From a virus: DNA of 38,663 nt. This document shows positions 17,501-23,913 of this stretch, one piece after another (within the stretch, counting starts at the first letter, position 1; each line of letters opens with the position of its first letter). Under the pieces are notes generated by a model. It saw only the letters and a list, made by a program, of their open reading frames with translations, was not told the origin of the DNA and did no database searches. The DNA is taken from positions 1 through 38,663 of the IMG/VR virus record IMGVR_UViG_3300009169_000042. One strand, given 5' to 3'. The position numbers and the translations under genes are program-made.

Positions 17501-17769
17501 TCTCCGGTCGCCTCGTCAATGGCTTTCTCAATCTGCCCACGGCGACCACGATACGACCGAGCCGCGTTCCCCGCCCCACCTGTTCCGAGCATTCCGGGCT
17601 TCGGCTTTTCAGCCGCCTCCTCCCGAGCCCACTTCCTGCCGGTAGAGCCTCCGTGCTCCTTGCGCTCTTCCTTCGACCACTCAGCCGACGGCGGGGAAGC
17701 CTTATGACCCTCTGACTCCTCCTTGTCAAGCCAGCGCATGAGGCTCGCCAAAAGACCGGGCTTATCCAT
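17497..17769 (-). CDS. Small charged protein upstream of portal
   Basis: This 90-aa protein is hydrophilic and rich in Glu, Lys, Arg and Gly. It begins MDKPGLLASLMRWLDKEESE, and the rest is probably disordered (GTGGAGNAARSYRGRRGQ). No motif is known. TAATG and ATGA junctions tie it to the genes on both sides. It may assist packaging or head assembly, judged only from position. Confidence 0.6.
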   Translation of the reverse strand: MDKPGLLASLMRWLDKEESEGHKASPPSAEWSKEERKEHGGSTGRKWAREEAAEKPKPGMLGTGGAGNAARSYRGRRGQIEKAIDEATGE

Positions 17770-18107
17770 TACTTTCTCCGATTCTTACGTTCGTACATCT
17801 GATAATGGGGAATGTCCCCCATCCACTTTTTCTGCTCTTGCTCAATTTCTAGATTTGATGCGCGTCCCTTGGCCCGAATTAGGCCTCCCATGATGGCCAA
17901 TTGAGCATCGTTAATCGCGCCGGGAGAAGGCGCCGCTCCACCCGTTACAGCTTCGTAAAGTCCTCTGGTAGCGTTCCCACGACCTACCGGGTAGTAGAGA
18001 TGCTCATCGAACTTGTTCGCGTAAGGTCCAGATCTATCTAGTGACTTCTGCCTCAACGCTTCAATCATGGCCGCAGTCTTAGCGTCAGGGACGTACTCAC
18101 CAGCCAT
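17769..18107 (-). CDS. Hypothetical protein between terminase and portal
   Basis: The start is the ATG at 18105-18107 (MAGEYVPDAKTAAMIEALRQ), which shares its first base with the terminase TAA, giving 112 aa. An upstream start inside the terminase gene is unlikely. The protein contains LYYPVGRGNATRGLYEAVTGG and a Lys/Arg-rich end. No domain is recognised. Confidence 0.6.
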   Translation of the reverse strand: MAGEYVPDAKTAAMIEALRQKSLDRSGPYANKFDEHLYYPVGRGNATRGLYEAVTGGAAPSPGAINDAQLAIMGGLIRAKGRASNLEIEQEQKKWMGDIPHYQMYERKNRRK

Positions 18108-19456
18108 TACTGTATCCTTCCAATGAACTGACGTGAGTGCTGCTCGTGGTCCTGCCATAGCGCCTCGAGCGTGTACGCGGGCGGAGGCAGGGAAATGATG
18201 CGTGACGGCTCTTTCGGGGCGGCGAGCACGGCGGGCTCAATCGCCAGAGCCATCTGCCGTATCGCGTCGGCATAGTCCGAAGCCCAGTTGTGAAGGGGCT
18301 TGTCCATGTACCGCTTGTTCTCTTCGTCGTACTTCTTCTGGTAGACCTTGAGGGCCTCAATTCCTAGATAGCACTTCTCAGCGTCGAAGTGGCAGCGCCT
18401 CAGCATCTTCCGGGTGGCCTGGATCCCGTCCTGCAGGTCCAGGCGCGGTACGATGTCGCACTTCAGCTGGTGGTCATACGCGAGCTGCTCAATAACCGAG
18501 CGCTTCGTGGCGAGTGTCTTGGCCTTCGCGTCGTGGGGCAGGAAGTGAGTGTCGTAGTCGTAACCGAACTCCTCCTGCTTGAGCCGCAGCACGTCCACGA
18601 AGTGATCCACGTCCTTGCCATTCGCCGCGTAGACGTCCAGTACCCGGATCTCCTTCGCCACCTCCTGGCCGAACCAGATCACGGTGTTGTCGGAACGTCC
18701 AATGTCCCAGTAGGTGTTGACCTTGAACGAGGGCTCCAGCGGCACGGAACCAATCCGCCCCTCGTTGGAGGCGACCTTCATCTCAGAGCCGTAGTACGCC
18801 CCGACAATCGCAGCCTCAAAGTCGCATTCGTACTCCTGATTGTACTGGTCCTCCGTCATGCTCTTGCGAGCGTCGGCCAGCTCCTCGGGGTCGATGATGC
18901 CTGTGTTCGACGCCTTCAGCTCCATATAGAGCCAGTCGGCGTCGTTCTTCGCCTGCTCCCGGACGTCGTAGAAGGCGTTGTGTCCCTTCGGGGTGCCAAT
19001 GAACGTGGCCCACCCCCGTCGGTCACTCAGCAGCGGGCGGATAACGCTCCCCCAGATCCCAGGGTTCATGTCTGCGAACTCGTCCAGGATGCACCCGTCC
19101 AAGTAGATGCCCCGCAGAGAGTCAATGTTGTCCGCTCCAAAGAGCCGGATCAGGCTCCCATTGGCGAGCGTCACACTGAGCTCGGACTCCAGAACTTTCG
19201 TCTGTACGCCCGCCGTCCCCTTCTTCAGGTAGTCCCACGCGATCATCTTCGCCTGACCGTAGAACGGCGCGATGTACGCATACCGCGCATCGGCCTTTCT
19301 AGTATAGAGCGCCCTCGTGACCGTGTCGTTGACGACCGCTACCGTCTTCCCCGCTCGGCGGTGGGCGACGATGCAGCTCCACCTCCGCCCTCGCTCGTGG
19401 TACGGCAGGAACTGAACCCTCGGCTCGTAGTCCTGCCGGGAAAGGAAGTCACTCAT
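18107..19456 (-). CDS. terL: Terminase large subunit
   Basis: This 449-aa protein has an ATPase domain with Walker A AHRRAGKTVA (31-40), Walker B CILDEFAD (D125, E126) and the coupling motif FIGTPKGHN (152-160). The nuclease domain opens with YWDIG (D251) and has further acidic residues near HDAKAKT and ASDYADA. It pumps genomic DNA through the portal and cuts the concatemer. It overlaps the small-subunit gene by 8 bp. The packaging type (headful or site-specific) cannot be read from this sequence alone. Confidence 0.93.
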   Translation of the reverse strand: MSDFLSRQDYEPRVQFLPYHERGRRWSCIVAHRRAGKTVAVVNDTVTRALYTRKADARYAYIAPFYGQAKMIAWDYLKKGTAGVQTKVLESELSVTLANGSLIRLFGADNIDSLRGIYLDGCILDEFADMNPGIWGSVIRPLLSDRRGWATFIGTPKGHNAFYDVREQAKNDADWLYMELKASNTGIIDPEELADARKSMTEDQYNQEYECDFEAAIVGAYYGSEMKVASNEGRIGSVPLEPSFKVNTYWDIGRSDNTVIWFGQEVAKEIRVLDVYAANGKDVDHFVDVLRLKQEEFGYDYDTHFLPHDAKAKTLATKRSVIEQLAYDHQLKCDIVPRLDLQDGIQATRKMLRRCHFDAEKCYLGIEALKVYQKKYDEENKRYMDKPLHNWASDYADAIRQMALAIEPAVLAAPKEPSRIISLPPPAYTLEALWQDHEQHSRQFIGRIQ

Positions 19457-19781
19457 CCAGCGCCGTCCGGGGTAGCACTAGCTGAAGAGCGCCCTGGACA
19501 TTGGAGTCCACCTGTTGGGGAAGCATACGGGCGTGAAGCTTGTAGAACTCGGTGGGGTTCTGATCCGCCCAGAGTGCGAAGCGGGGAACCCCTCCAATCA
19601 ACTCGAAGGCCGTGTGGAAGGCCCGCTCGACGTTCTTACGGCCGACGCTGCGTGGAACTGGGTACGGACGGGTCCGCTGCGCCAGAGCCTGGAACGTTTG
19701 ATCCATTTCCTGCTCAGCTAGAGCTTCATACTCCTGCTGTGTCAGGACTTGGACTTCTTGCTTCATTGGAGCTGTCGCCAT
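19449..19781 (-). CDS. Probable terminase small subunit
   Basis: The start chosen is the ATG at 19779-19781 (MATAPMKQEVQVLTQQEYEA), giving 110 aa. The open frame extends further upstream into repeats, but a promoter ends 6 nt before this ATG. The protein is helical and charged, with a basic stretch RSVGRKNVERAFHTAFELIG and a hydrophobic C-terminus. Position directly before the large subunit is the main evidence. No clear HTH is seen. It lacks a Shine-Dalgarno site and may be read from a leaderless transcript. Confidence 0.65.
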   Translation of the reverse strand: MATAPMKQEVQVLTQQEYEALAEQEMDQTFQALAQRTRPYPVPRSVGRKNVERAFHTAFELIGGVPRFALWADQNPTEFYKLHARMLPQQVDSNVQGALQLVLPRTALDE

Positions 19782-19787
19782 ACGCGC

Positions 19788-19817
19788 ATAGTACCATAGG
19801 AGGGGATCGGAATGCAA
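19788..19817 (-). promoter_or_regulatory. Sigma70-like promoter for the terminase/morphogenesis arm
   Basis: On the minus strand TTGCAT (19817-19812), an 18-bp spacer and TACTAT (19793-19788) are followed by GCGCGT and then the ATG at 19781. The geometry is the same as at the 15.3-kb promoter, again predicting a transcript that starts at the AUG. Confidence 0.65.
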
Positions 19818-19862
19818 GAGGTGGACTCCATGTAGATGGTGCGGTGCAGCAAAGGCTCGGTA

Positions 19863-19904
19863 CTCAGCACCCACACCTCAGCACCCACACCTCAGCACTC
19901 CGTG
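19863..19904. repeat. 14-bp tandem repeat, two exact and one partial copy
   Basis: CTCAGCACCCACAC occurs at 19863-19876 and 19877-19890. A third copy starting CTCAGCAC at 19891 then diverges. It lies just upstream of the terminase promoter in the divergent control region. Confidence 0.8.
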
Positions 19905-19985
19905 CGGATTTTGCTCAATCCATTGGCTGCCGGATGAGTGTTATTATTTGCCCCCTCCCCTGCCCGCGTCGTCCCCTCCCCGATC

Positions 19986-20050
19986 GCCCAGACTGGGCAT
20001 CGTCGGCGTCCGCCCAGAATGGGCATCATCGGTCATCGCCCAGAATGGGC
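19986..20050. repeat. Three 13-bp palindromes at 26-bp spacing
   Basis: GCCCAGACTGGGC (19986-19998), GCCCAGAATGGGC (20012-20024) and GCCCAGAATGGGC (20038-20050) are near-perfect dyads. Each starts exactly 26 bp after the last, with related linkers (ATCGTCGG, ATCATCGG). The pattern fits a cooperative homodimeric DNA-binding protein. Confidence 0.85.
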
Positions 20051-20051
20051 G

Positions 20052-20112
20052 GCACCACGATGGGGCGCACCAAGACCGAGCAGCACCATGATGGTGCGCA
20101 CCGCGATGGTGC
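20052..20112. repeat. GCACC-GGTGC palindrome cluster
   Basis: GCACCACGATGGGGC (20052-20066), GCACCATGATGGTGC (20083-20097, a perfect dyad) and GCACCGCGATGGTGC (20098-20112) form a second family of inverted repeats. They follow directly after the GCCCAG family and differ from it in sequence. Confidence 0.8.
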
Positions 20113-20124
20113 CGTGTGCAATCA

Positions 20125-20259
20125 CTTACACTGATACCCCTCCGCGCTCCGGGGTTATCAGTGTGGTCGCTTACACTGATACCCTAGTGCGACGTGGGGC
20201 TATCGAAGTGGTCGCTTACCCTCAATACCCTACTGCGACGGAGGGGTATCGGCGACGCT
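20125..20259. repeat. Three 45-bp iteron-like repeats with internal dyads
   Basis: Repeats begin CTTAC at 20125, 20170 and 20215, exactly 45 bp apart. Each has GATACCC or AATACCC on the left arm and a matching GGGGTTATC, GGGGCTATC or GGGGTATC on the right. The first copy is a strong hairpin (ACACTGATACCCC with GGGGTTATCAGTGT). Iterons of this form bind replication initiators or repressors. Confidence 0.82.
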
Positions 20260-20337
20260 GGCACGGTCCTTTCCAATAGGCTTGACCTATCGCTGAGGGC
20301 GGCGCGATAGCCGTCGGCGTCTGGCACGGTCCTTGCC
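20259..20337 (+). promoter_or_regulatory. Two sigma54-like boxes (CTGGCACGGTCCTT repeat)
   Basis: CTGGCACGGTCCTTGCC (from 20321) matches the sigma54 -24/-12 pattern TGGCACR-N4-TTGC with the required 10 bp between GG and GC. A second copy from 20258 reads CTGGCACGGTCCTTTCC and lacks the -12 GC. They point towards the 128-aa gene. Function is inferred from sequence match only. Confidence 0.45.
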
Positions 20338-20369
20338 CTAGCAATCTTCGTGCCAGCTACCGATCTAGA

Positions 20370-20389
20370 ATTAGTGGTCCCCCACTAAT
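20370..20389. promoter_or_regulatory. Perfect inverted repeat, operator or attenuator
   Basis: ATTAGTGG-TCCC-CCACTAAT is an 8-bp perfect stem with a 4-base loop, followed by ATATATTTCGG. It lies between the sigma54-like box and the sigma70-like promoter. It could be a weak terminator or a dimer-binding operator. Confidence 0.5.
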
Positions 20390-20406
20390 ATATTTCGGCC
20401 AGATTC

Positions 20407-20435
20407 TGGCACGCGACCCCGTTTGACCTTACACT
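20407..20435 (+). promoter_or_regulatory. Promoter upstream of the first rightward gene
   Basis: TGGCAC (20407-20412), a 17-bp spacer and TACACT (20430-20435). The spacer has GACCCCGTTTGA, identical to the spacer of the 26.4-kb promoter, supporting a shared early-promoter design. The -35 is poor by sigma70 rules. Confidence 0.5.
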
Positions 20436-20492
20436 ACGCTTGTTGCGTGGTTCGGGGGCAGTCGCCTACCGGCGCAGCGTCTAGGGTACATC

Positions 20493-20879
20493 ATGGCTAA
20501 GGCCAAATCTGCAGTCACCGCTCCGGCAGCCGCCGAGCGTATCACGGTCGGCGTTGCGCGCGCGACCAACTTCGCGAAGACGGCTAACCCGTCCGCGCTG
20601 GAGCCCGCCGGCGTCATCAAGACGGCGAAGGGCGAAAACGTCAAGCGCGTCCGCGTTTACGGCTACGACAACGGAGCGCAGGGCGGCCGGGTCAACAAGG
20701 CCGCCGTCGTCCACGTGGTCCCCGGCACGACCGGCCTGCCGAAAGGCGTTACCGCCGGACAGTGGGACAAGCTGGTCGCCCAGTCGCCCGCCACGGTGGA
20801 GAGCCTCTACGCTAACGAGGTCACCGCGCGTACCGTGCGTCGCGCGTACCGCGCGGGCTTCATCCGCTTCGTAGCCTAA
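20493..20879 (+). CDS. Basic hypothetical protein, first gene of the rightward arm
   Basis: This 128-aa protein is strongly basic and Ala/Val-rich (MAKAKSAVTAPAAAERITVG, then KTAKGENVKRVRVYGYDN and a C-terminal helix TARTVRRAYRAGFIRFVA). It has no known domain. Charge and position next to the repeat-rich control region fit a DNA-binding or early host-takeover protein, which is inference. The ribosome site is weak (CTAGGGTACATC before ATG). A GC-rich hairpin follows the stop. Confidence 0.65.
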   Translation: MAKAKSAVTAPAAAERITVGVARATNFAKTANPSALEPAGVIKTAKGENVKRVRVYGYDNGAQGGRVNKAAVVHVVPGTTGLPKGVTAGQWDKLVAQSPATVESLYANEVTARTVRRAYRAGFIRFVA

Positions 20880-20880
20880 C

Positions 20881-20909
20881 GCGGAGGGGGAGGGGAAACC
20901 CTCCCCCGC
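20881..20909 (+). terminator. Strong GC hairpin after the 128-aa gene
   Basis: GGGGGAGGG pairs with CCCTCCCCC around a GAAA loop directly after the stop codon. There is no T-run, so it may stabilise the mRNA end or pause polymerase instead of terminating it. Confidence 0.45.
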
Positions 20910-20913
20910 TGAC

Positions 20914-20973
20914 ATGTCGCTCATCCTCTTCATCGCCCTCTGGGTCTTCCTCCTCATCCTCACCACCGACTAG
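20914..20973 (+). CDS. Possible 19-aa membrane peptide
   Basis: The 19-aa frame is ATG to TAG: MSLILFIALWVFLLILTTD, almost entirely one hydrophobic helix. It lies between two hairpins after the 128-aa gene. It has no clear Shine-Dalgarno site, so expression is uncertain. Tiny single-span peptides elsewhere in this genome make it worth recording. Confidence 0.35.
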   Translation: MSLILFIALWVFLLILTTD

Positions 20974-20977
20974 GTCA

Positions 20978-21001
20978 GCGTCCCGCTCCGGCGGGACTTT
21001 G
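20978..21001 (+). terminator. Intrinsic terminator-like hairpin
   Basis: GTCCCGC-TCCG-GCGGGAC is a perfect 7-bp stem followed by TTTGATT. The T-run is short, so termination is probably partial. It would end transcription of the 128-aa gene. Confidence 0.5.
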
Positions 21002-21056
21002 ATTGACCTGGACTGATGACCTCAGACCTGAGCACGGAGGTCATGGTTCCGCGCGA

Positions 21057-21085
21057 CCTATAAGGATCCGGCTCACCTATAAGGA
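21057..21085 (+). repeat. CCTATAAGGA direct repeat
   Basis: CCTATAAGGA occurs at 21057-21066 and 21076-21085, 19 bp apart, in the non-coding stretch 20974-21385. TATAAG could act as a -10 element, but no matching -35 is visible for either copy. Confidence 0.5.
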
Positions 21086-21186
21086 ACGGAGTGGGAAGGG
21101 CTCTCTGCTCCGTGCGCCTCCGCCTGGATTTGGGCACTATTTGCGTCGCACTCCGCCCGGTTTGCCGGAGTATGGAGGTGATATCT

Positions 21187-21300
21187 GTGCGAAGCGTCCC
21201 TACCCCCCACCCCCCCCCACCCCATGCCAGCCTGTCGGCCCCAATATTATTCAAGTTTCTTTATACTCTATTAGGGAGTTTATGGGGTGTAGGGGTGTAG
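21187..21300 (+). CDS. Possible 37-aa peptide behind a near-perfect ribosome site
   Basis: GTG at 21187 follows GGAGGTGAT (21174-21182) at ideal spacing, one of the best Shine-Dalgarno matches in the window. An ATG at 21172 is in the same frame. The peptide is Pro/His-rich at first (VPTPHPPPPH), then hydrophobic (APILFKFLYTLLGSLWGVGV), suggesting a membrane segment. The poly-C tract at 21200-21224 could hide a sequencing length error. The gene is uncertain. Confidence 0.35.
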   Translation: MRSVPTPHPPPPHASLSAPILFKFLYTLLGSLWGVGV

Positions 21301-21380
21301 GGGAGGAAATTCCCCTGTAAAAACAAGCACTTAGACAACCCCCCATATGGGGTGTATCAAGGGGTGTAGCATGGGGTGTA
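21284..21380. repeat. Five GGGGTGTA repeats and a CCCCATATGGGG palindrome
   Basis: GGGGTGTA lies at 21284, 21292, 21349, 21361 and 21373. CCCCATATGGGG (21341-21352) is a perfect 12-bp dyad. The block ends just beyond the stop of the leftward primase-helicase gene, so it could be its terminator region or a protein-binding or G-rich structured site. Confidence 0.65.
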
Positions 21381-21385
21381 TCCTC

Positions 21386-23479
21386 TCAGAACTTGGGCCG
21401 GTCGGCATGCTCATGGAACTCCCACTGCGAAGCTGGAATGACGTAAGGCTTGACTAGCCCTGCGGTGACACGATCTGCCTTTCGCCACCCGAGTGCGTAG
21501 AGCTTGGCCTTGATGGGCTTAGTGACGGTGTTGTTCCCTATGTCCCGGTCGCTGTATCCGGCCTGCCGCATGACATCAGCGAATTTGAACGCATAGAACT
21601 CGCCGTCGTTGTTCTTGCTGGTGTGTATCAGCTGTGACCGAGTGCGGAGCAGTTCGATAACAGCATCGTGCATGTCGTTGCTGATGGCGTACTGGTTCAC
21701 ACCTGAGTCGAACACGGCCATCACCTGGGACACATCCGTACCGCCGATACCGTACAGATGCATCGCCTCAGCCCAGAGCTGCTCGCGATCCTCCTCAAGC
21801 TTCTTGAACTGAACCTGCCGCATTTCCGCCACGACGTAGCGTCTGTACCCCGTTGGATCCTCCGGCAGGAAGTGTGGTGAGTTCGTACTCCCGTAGAGGA
21901 CGCACCGCCGCTTGAAGATCTGCTCTGTACGCCCGTAGGGTGGACGGAAGATGTCGCTAGGCGAACTGATGATTGCCTTCAGCCCCTCGATGTCCCGCTT
22001 ACCCATAACCTCAAGCTCTTCGAAGTTCACACACCATCCCTTGTGGAACAGCGCCTTGAAGTCCTTGCCATCGTCGGTGTGCATCACAGGTACGACGTCG
22101 TCAAGCCCGAAGAGTATGCGCGGGAGGCTGGACTTGCCGACGCCCTGCGGCCCATGGAGGATAAGCATCCAATCCATGAGGCACCCCGGCTCGATCTGGC
22201 GCTTGACCGCCCCGACCAGGAACTTAGTGCCAGCTTCGCGCACCAGAGGCGTGTCGTCGGCACCGATGTAGTCTATCAGCCACGTTGCGAGGCGGGGCTT
22301 CTTGTCCCACTTGAGCTTCCGCAGCCACTCTACGCGCGGAGACCTTGCGTCCCGGTTGGCAATCTGGCTGATGGCCTCGCGAACATCGTTACGGGACGCC
22401 TTGGGAATGCTGAGGTTGCGCTGGATGAAGTTGAGTACTTCGTTGGCATCGCTCTCATGCATCGGGTTATCCCCGTTCATGATGCTGATGTTGTCGATGT
22501 TGTACCAGAACTGACCAGTGAACGCGGGGTGCTGAGCTATCAGGGTGTGGACGTTGGTGGAGTTGGGGATGATCTCCTGGCGCTGTTCCCCACGAGCGGC
22601 GTTGCCCCGAGTAACGGTGACGAGGCCGTACTGTTCAATGAGGCGAGGCGGTGGCTCAACGACATTAGGCCGACCGTTGGCATCCATCGGCTCCGGTAGC
22701 AGAGCCTCAAACTGATCGGCGGACTCCCACTCGACTATAAGGTCGTCGATCTTCTTGTTACGAGGTGGTACGCGAACCTCCACCCGCAGGCCCATGTCCA
22801 GGATGAGGCTAAGCATCCCGCCGTAAGCCGTCTGGATGTGGAACTTACGATAGTCGCCATCCGGCACGACTATAAGAACCTCGGGCTTCTTGCGCTCTAA
22901 AGCACTGACGATGTACGGGTGAAGGTTGTTGTCCCCAGCAGCGGCTCGCCAGTTCTGACACCCACCGATGGCGATGGCAGGGATCTTGAGGTGCGCCATG
23001 ATAGCCGCAGCCTTCTTCTCGCCCTCGGTAATGATGAGCCTGTCGCTCTCCAGCGCCCAGACGTCTGGATGGATGTACGGAATGTTCGCTAGGTTGCCGA
23101 TCTGTGCGTGACCCGGCTGCTTGTATTTGTCCTTCTTGTCGCGAGGGTCTGCCGTTTCTGGGAGGAACCGCTTGCGCCGGAACATGACCGGGAAGCCGTT
23201 GGCATCCAGTATGAGCTTTCCCTGAAGGTCGTAGTACGGGATGGTGTACGACACCTCACCAGTACGGTCCCCGTACGGAGCTTGAGCAGCGTTGGGGATG
23301 GCCTTGATGTACTCAGCATTGATGCCGCTGGCTGCGAGGTCCCTGACCATCGCTGCTTCGCTTTGCTGAAAGATTGACTCGGCTGTTACGCCGATGAATG
23401 TTACACGACCGCCCTTGTCCTCTGCTGGCCGATGCCAGTTGTACCAGTCATAAGCTGGCTTCGTATTGCCTAGCCTCAT
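21386..23479 (-). CDS. Primase-helicase-like protein (DUF3854 Toprim + VirE P-loop ATPase)
   Basis: This 697-aa protein has a Toprim-like region in about residues 145-245, with LIITEGEKKAAAI and VLIVVPDGD supplying acidic residues as in DUF3854 primase-type domains. The C-terminal half is a VirE-family P-loop ATPase with Walker A GPQGVGKSSLPRIL, the acidic strand CVNFEELEV and LPEDPTGYRRYVVAEM with an arginine finger-like motif. It probably primes and unwinds DNA at the phage fork. It is the only replication gene on the minus strand and is coupled by ATGA to a 48-aa gene. Confidence 0.82.
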   Translation of the reverse strand: MRLGNTKPAYDWYNWHRPAEDKGGRVTFIGVTAESIFQQSEAAMVRDLAASGINAEYIKAIPNAAQAPYGDRTGEVSYTIPYYDLQGKLILDANGFPVMFRRKRFLPETADPRDKKDKYKQPGHAQIGNLANIPYIHPDVWALESDRLIITEGEKKAAAIMAHLKIPAIAIGGCQNWRAAAGDNNLHPYIVSALERKKPEVLIVVPDGDYRKFHIQTAYGGMLSLILDMGLRVEVRVPPRNKKIDDLIVEWESADQFEALLPEPMDANGRPNVVEPPPRLIEQYGLVTVTRGNAARGEQRQEIIPNSTNVHTLIAQHPAFTGQFWYNIDNISIMNGDNPMHESDANEVLNFIQRNLSIPKASRNDVREAISQIANRDARSPRVEWLRKLKWDKKPRLATWLIDYIGADDTPLVREAGTKFLVGAVKRQIEPGCLMDWMLILHGPQGVGKSSLPRILFGLDDVVPVMHTDDGKDFKALFHKGWCVNFEELEVMGKRDIEGLKAIISSPSDIFRPPYGRTEQIFKRRCVLYGSTNSPHFLPEDPTGYRRYVVAEMRQVQFKKLEEDREQLWAEAMHLYGIGGTDVSQVMAVFDSGVNQYAISNDMHDAVIELLRTRSQLIHTSKNNDGEFYAFKFADVMRQAGYSDRDIGNNTVTKPIKAKLYALGWRKADRVTAGLVKPYVIPASQWEFHEHADRPKF

Positions 23480-23622
23480 TCCGCCCCCGTTTGGAATCTG
23501 TATGTGACATCAATCCACTTATTGTTCTTGCTGTCCATCTTCCAAACACGAAGCTTTGAATCTAAAGCGTAGATGTACTTCTTACTTGAGAGTATCTTGA
23601 GTGGAGCCGTTGGCCTCGCCAT
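23476..23622 (-). CDS. 48-aa basic protein upstream of primase-helicase
   Basis: The 48-aa frame runs from ATG at 23620-23622 to TGA at 23476-23478 (MARPTAPLKILSSKKYIYAL, then SKLRVWKMDSKNNKWIDV). The TGA overlaps the helicase ATG by 4 bp, so the two are translationally coupled. It is basic and beta-rich. The ribosome site (CAGGGTG) is weak. It could be a small DNA-binding partner of the primase. Confidence 0.62.
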   Translation of the reverse strand: MARPTAPLKILSSKKYIYALDSKLRVWKMDSKNNKWIDVTYRFQTGAE

Positions 23623-23645
23623 GAACACACCCTGATGGTTGACGC

Positions 23646-23674
23646 TTTACATTGAGGTTTAGGTGTGGTACTAT
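23646..23674 (+). promoter_or_regulatory. Sigma70-like promoter upstream of a short structured transcript
   Basis: TTTACA (23646-23651), a 17-bp spacer and TACTAT (23669-23674). It is rightward and sits upstream of the leftward 48-aa gene. The expected start is near 23682. Confidence 0.62.
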
Positions 23675-23681
23675 GCTTGAA

Positions 23682-23748
23682 CACACCCGGTCCCCTCTAC
23701 TGGGACCACCAGGGAGTCCAAGCTGACCACTTGGGCTCCCAATTTTTC
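23682..23748 (+). ncRNA. Putative short structured RNA or attenuated leader
   Basis: From the predicted start to the T-run is about 65 nt with no open frame of note. It folds into two hairpins: GGTCCC/GGGACC (23689-23694 with 23702-23707), then an 11-bp stem of 23712-23722 with 23730-23740 (one T-G wobble, 7-base loop), followed by AATTTTT. Promoter, compact folds and terminator together define a possible small RNA. It could instead be an attenuator for the genes from 23980. Confidence 0.5.
23712..23747 (+). terminator. Intrinsic terminator of the short transcript
   Basis: GGGAGTCCAAG pairs with CTTGGGCTCCC (one T-G wobble) around CTGACCA, and AATTTTT follows. It is among the clearest terminators in the window, placed only about 40 nt after a predicted transcription start. 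Confidence 0.7.
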
Positions 23749-23913
23749 CGATACCTCGATTACGGGGGCAAGTAAGTAGTTTACGCCTGCGGCAAGTCAA
23801 ATGCAAGCGGACAACAATCCCCGGAATCTACAGCCTCTACGAGAGGGTGCGGAGCGGTTCGGCTATATTAGCCCACACCCGGCCTCACAACTCGCCTTGA
23901 GCCCCGTAGACAC

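Larger units (their letters stand above)
19782..20492. promoter_or_regulatory. Divergent non-coding control region, candidate replication origin
   Basis: About 710 bp lie between the leftward terminase arm and the rightward 128-aa gene, with no convincing gene on either strand. The region is unusually dense in repeats. From left to right it holds a 14-bp tandem repeat, three GCCCAGANTGGGC palindromes, GCACC/GGTGC palindromes, three 45-bp repeats, two sigma54-like boxes, an 8-bp-stem hairpin and a sigma70-like promoter. Direct and inverted repeats in an intergenic hub are typical of origins and multi-operator switches. Which of these it is cannot be settled by reading. Confidence 0.65.

Noticed and set aside
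18389-20134. 581-aa plus-strand open frame
   Set aside because: It is antisense to the terminase genes, has low-complexity Arg/Leu/Val composition typical of GC-rich shadows, and runs into the repeat region.
19986-20259. Repeats as a CRISPR array
   Set aside because: Repeats are palindromic operators or iterons with short related linkers, not identical repeats with unique spacers. The Cas4-like nuclease has no cas partners.
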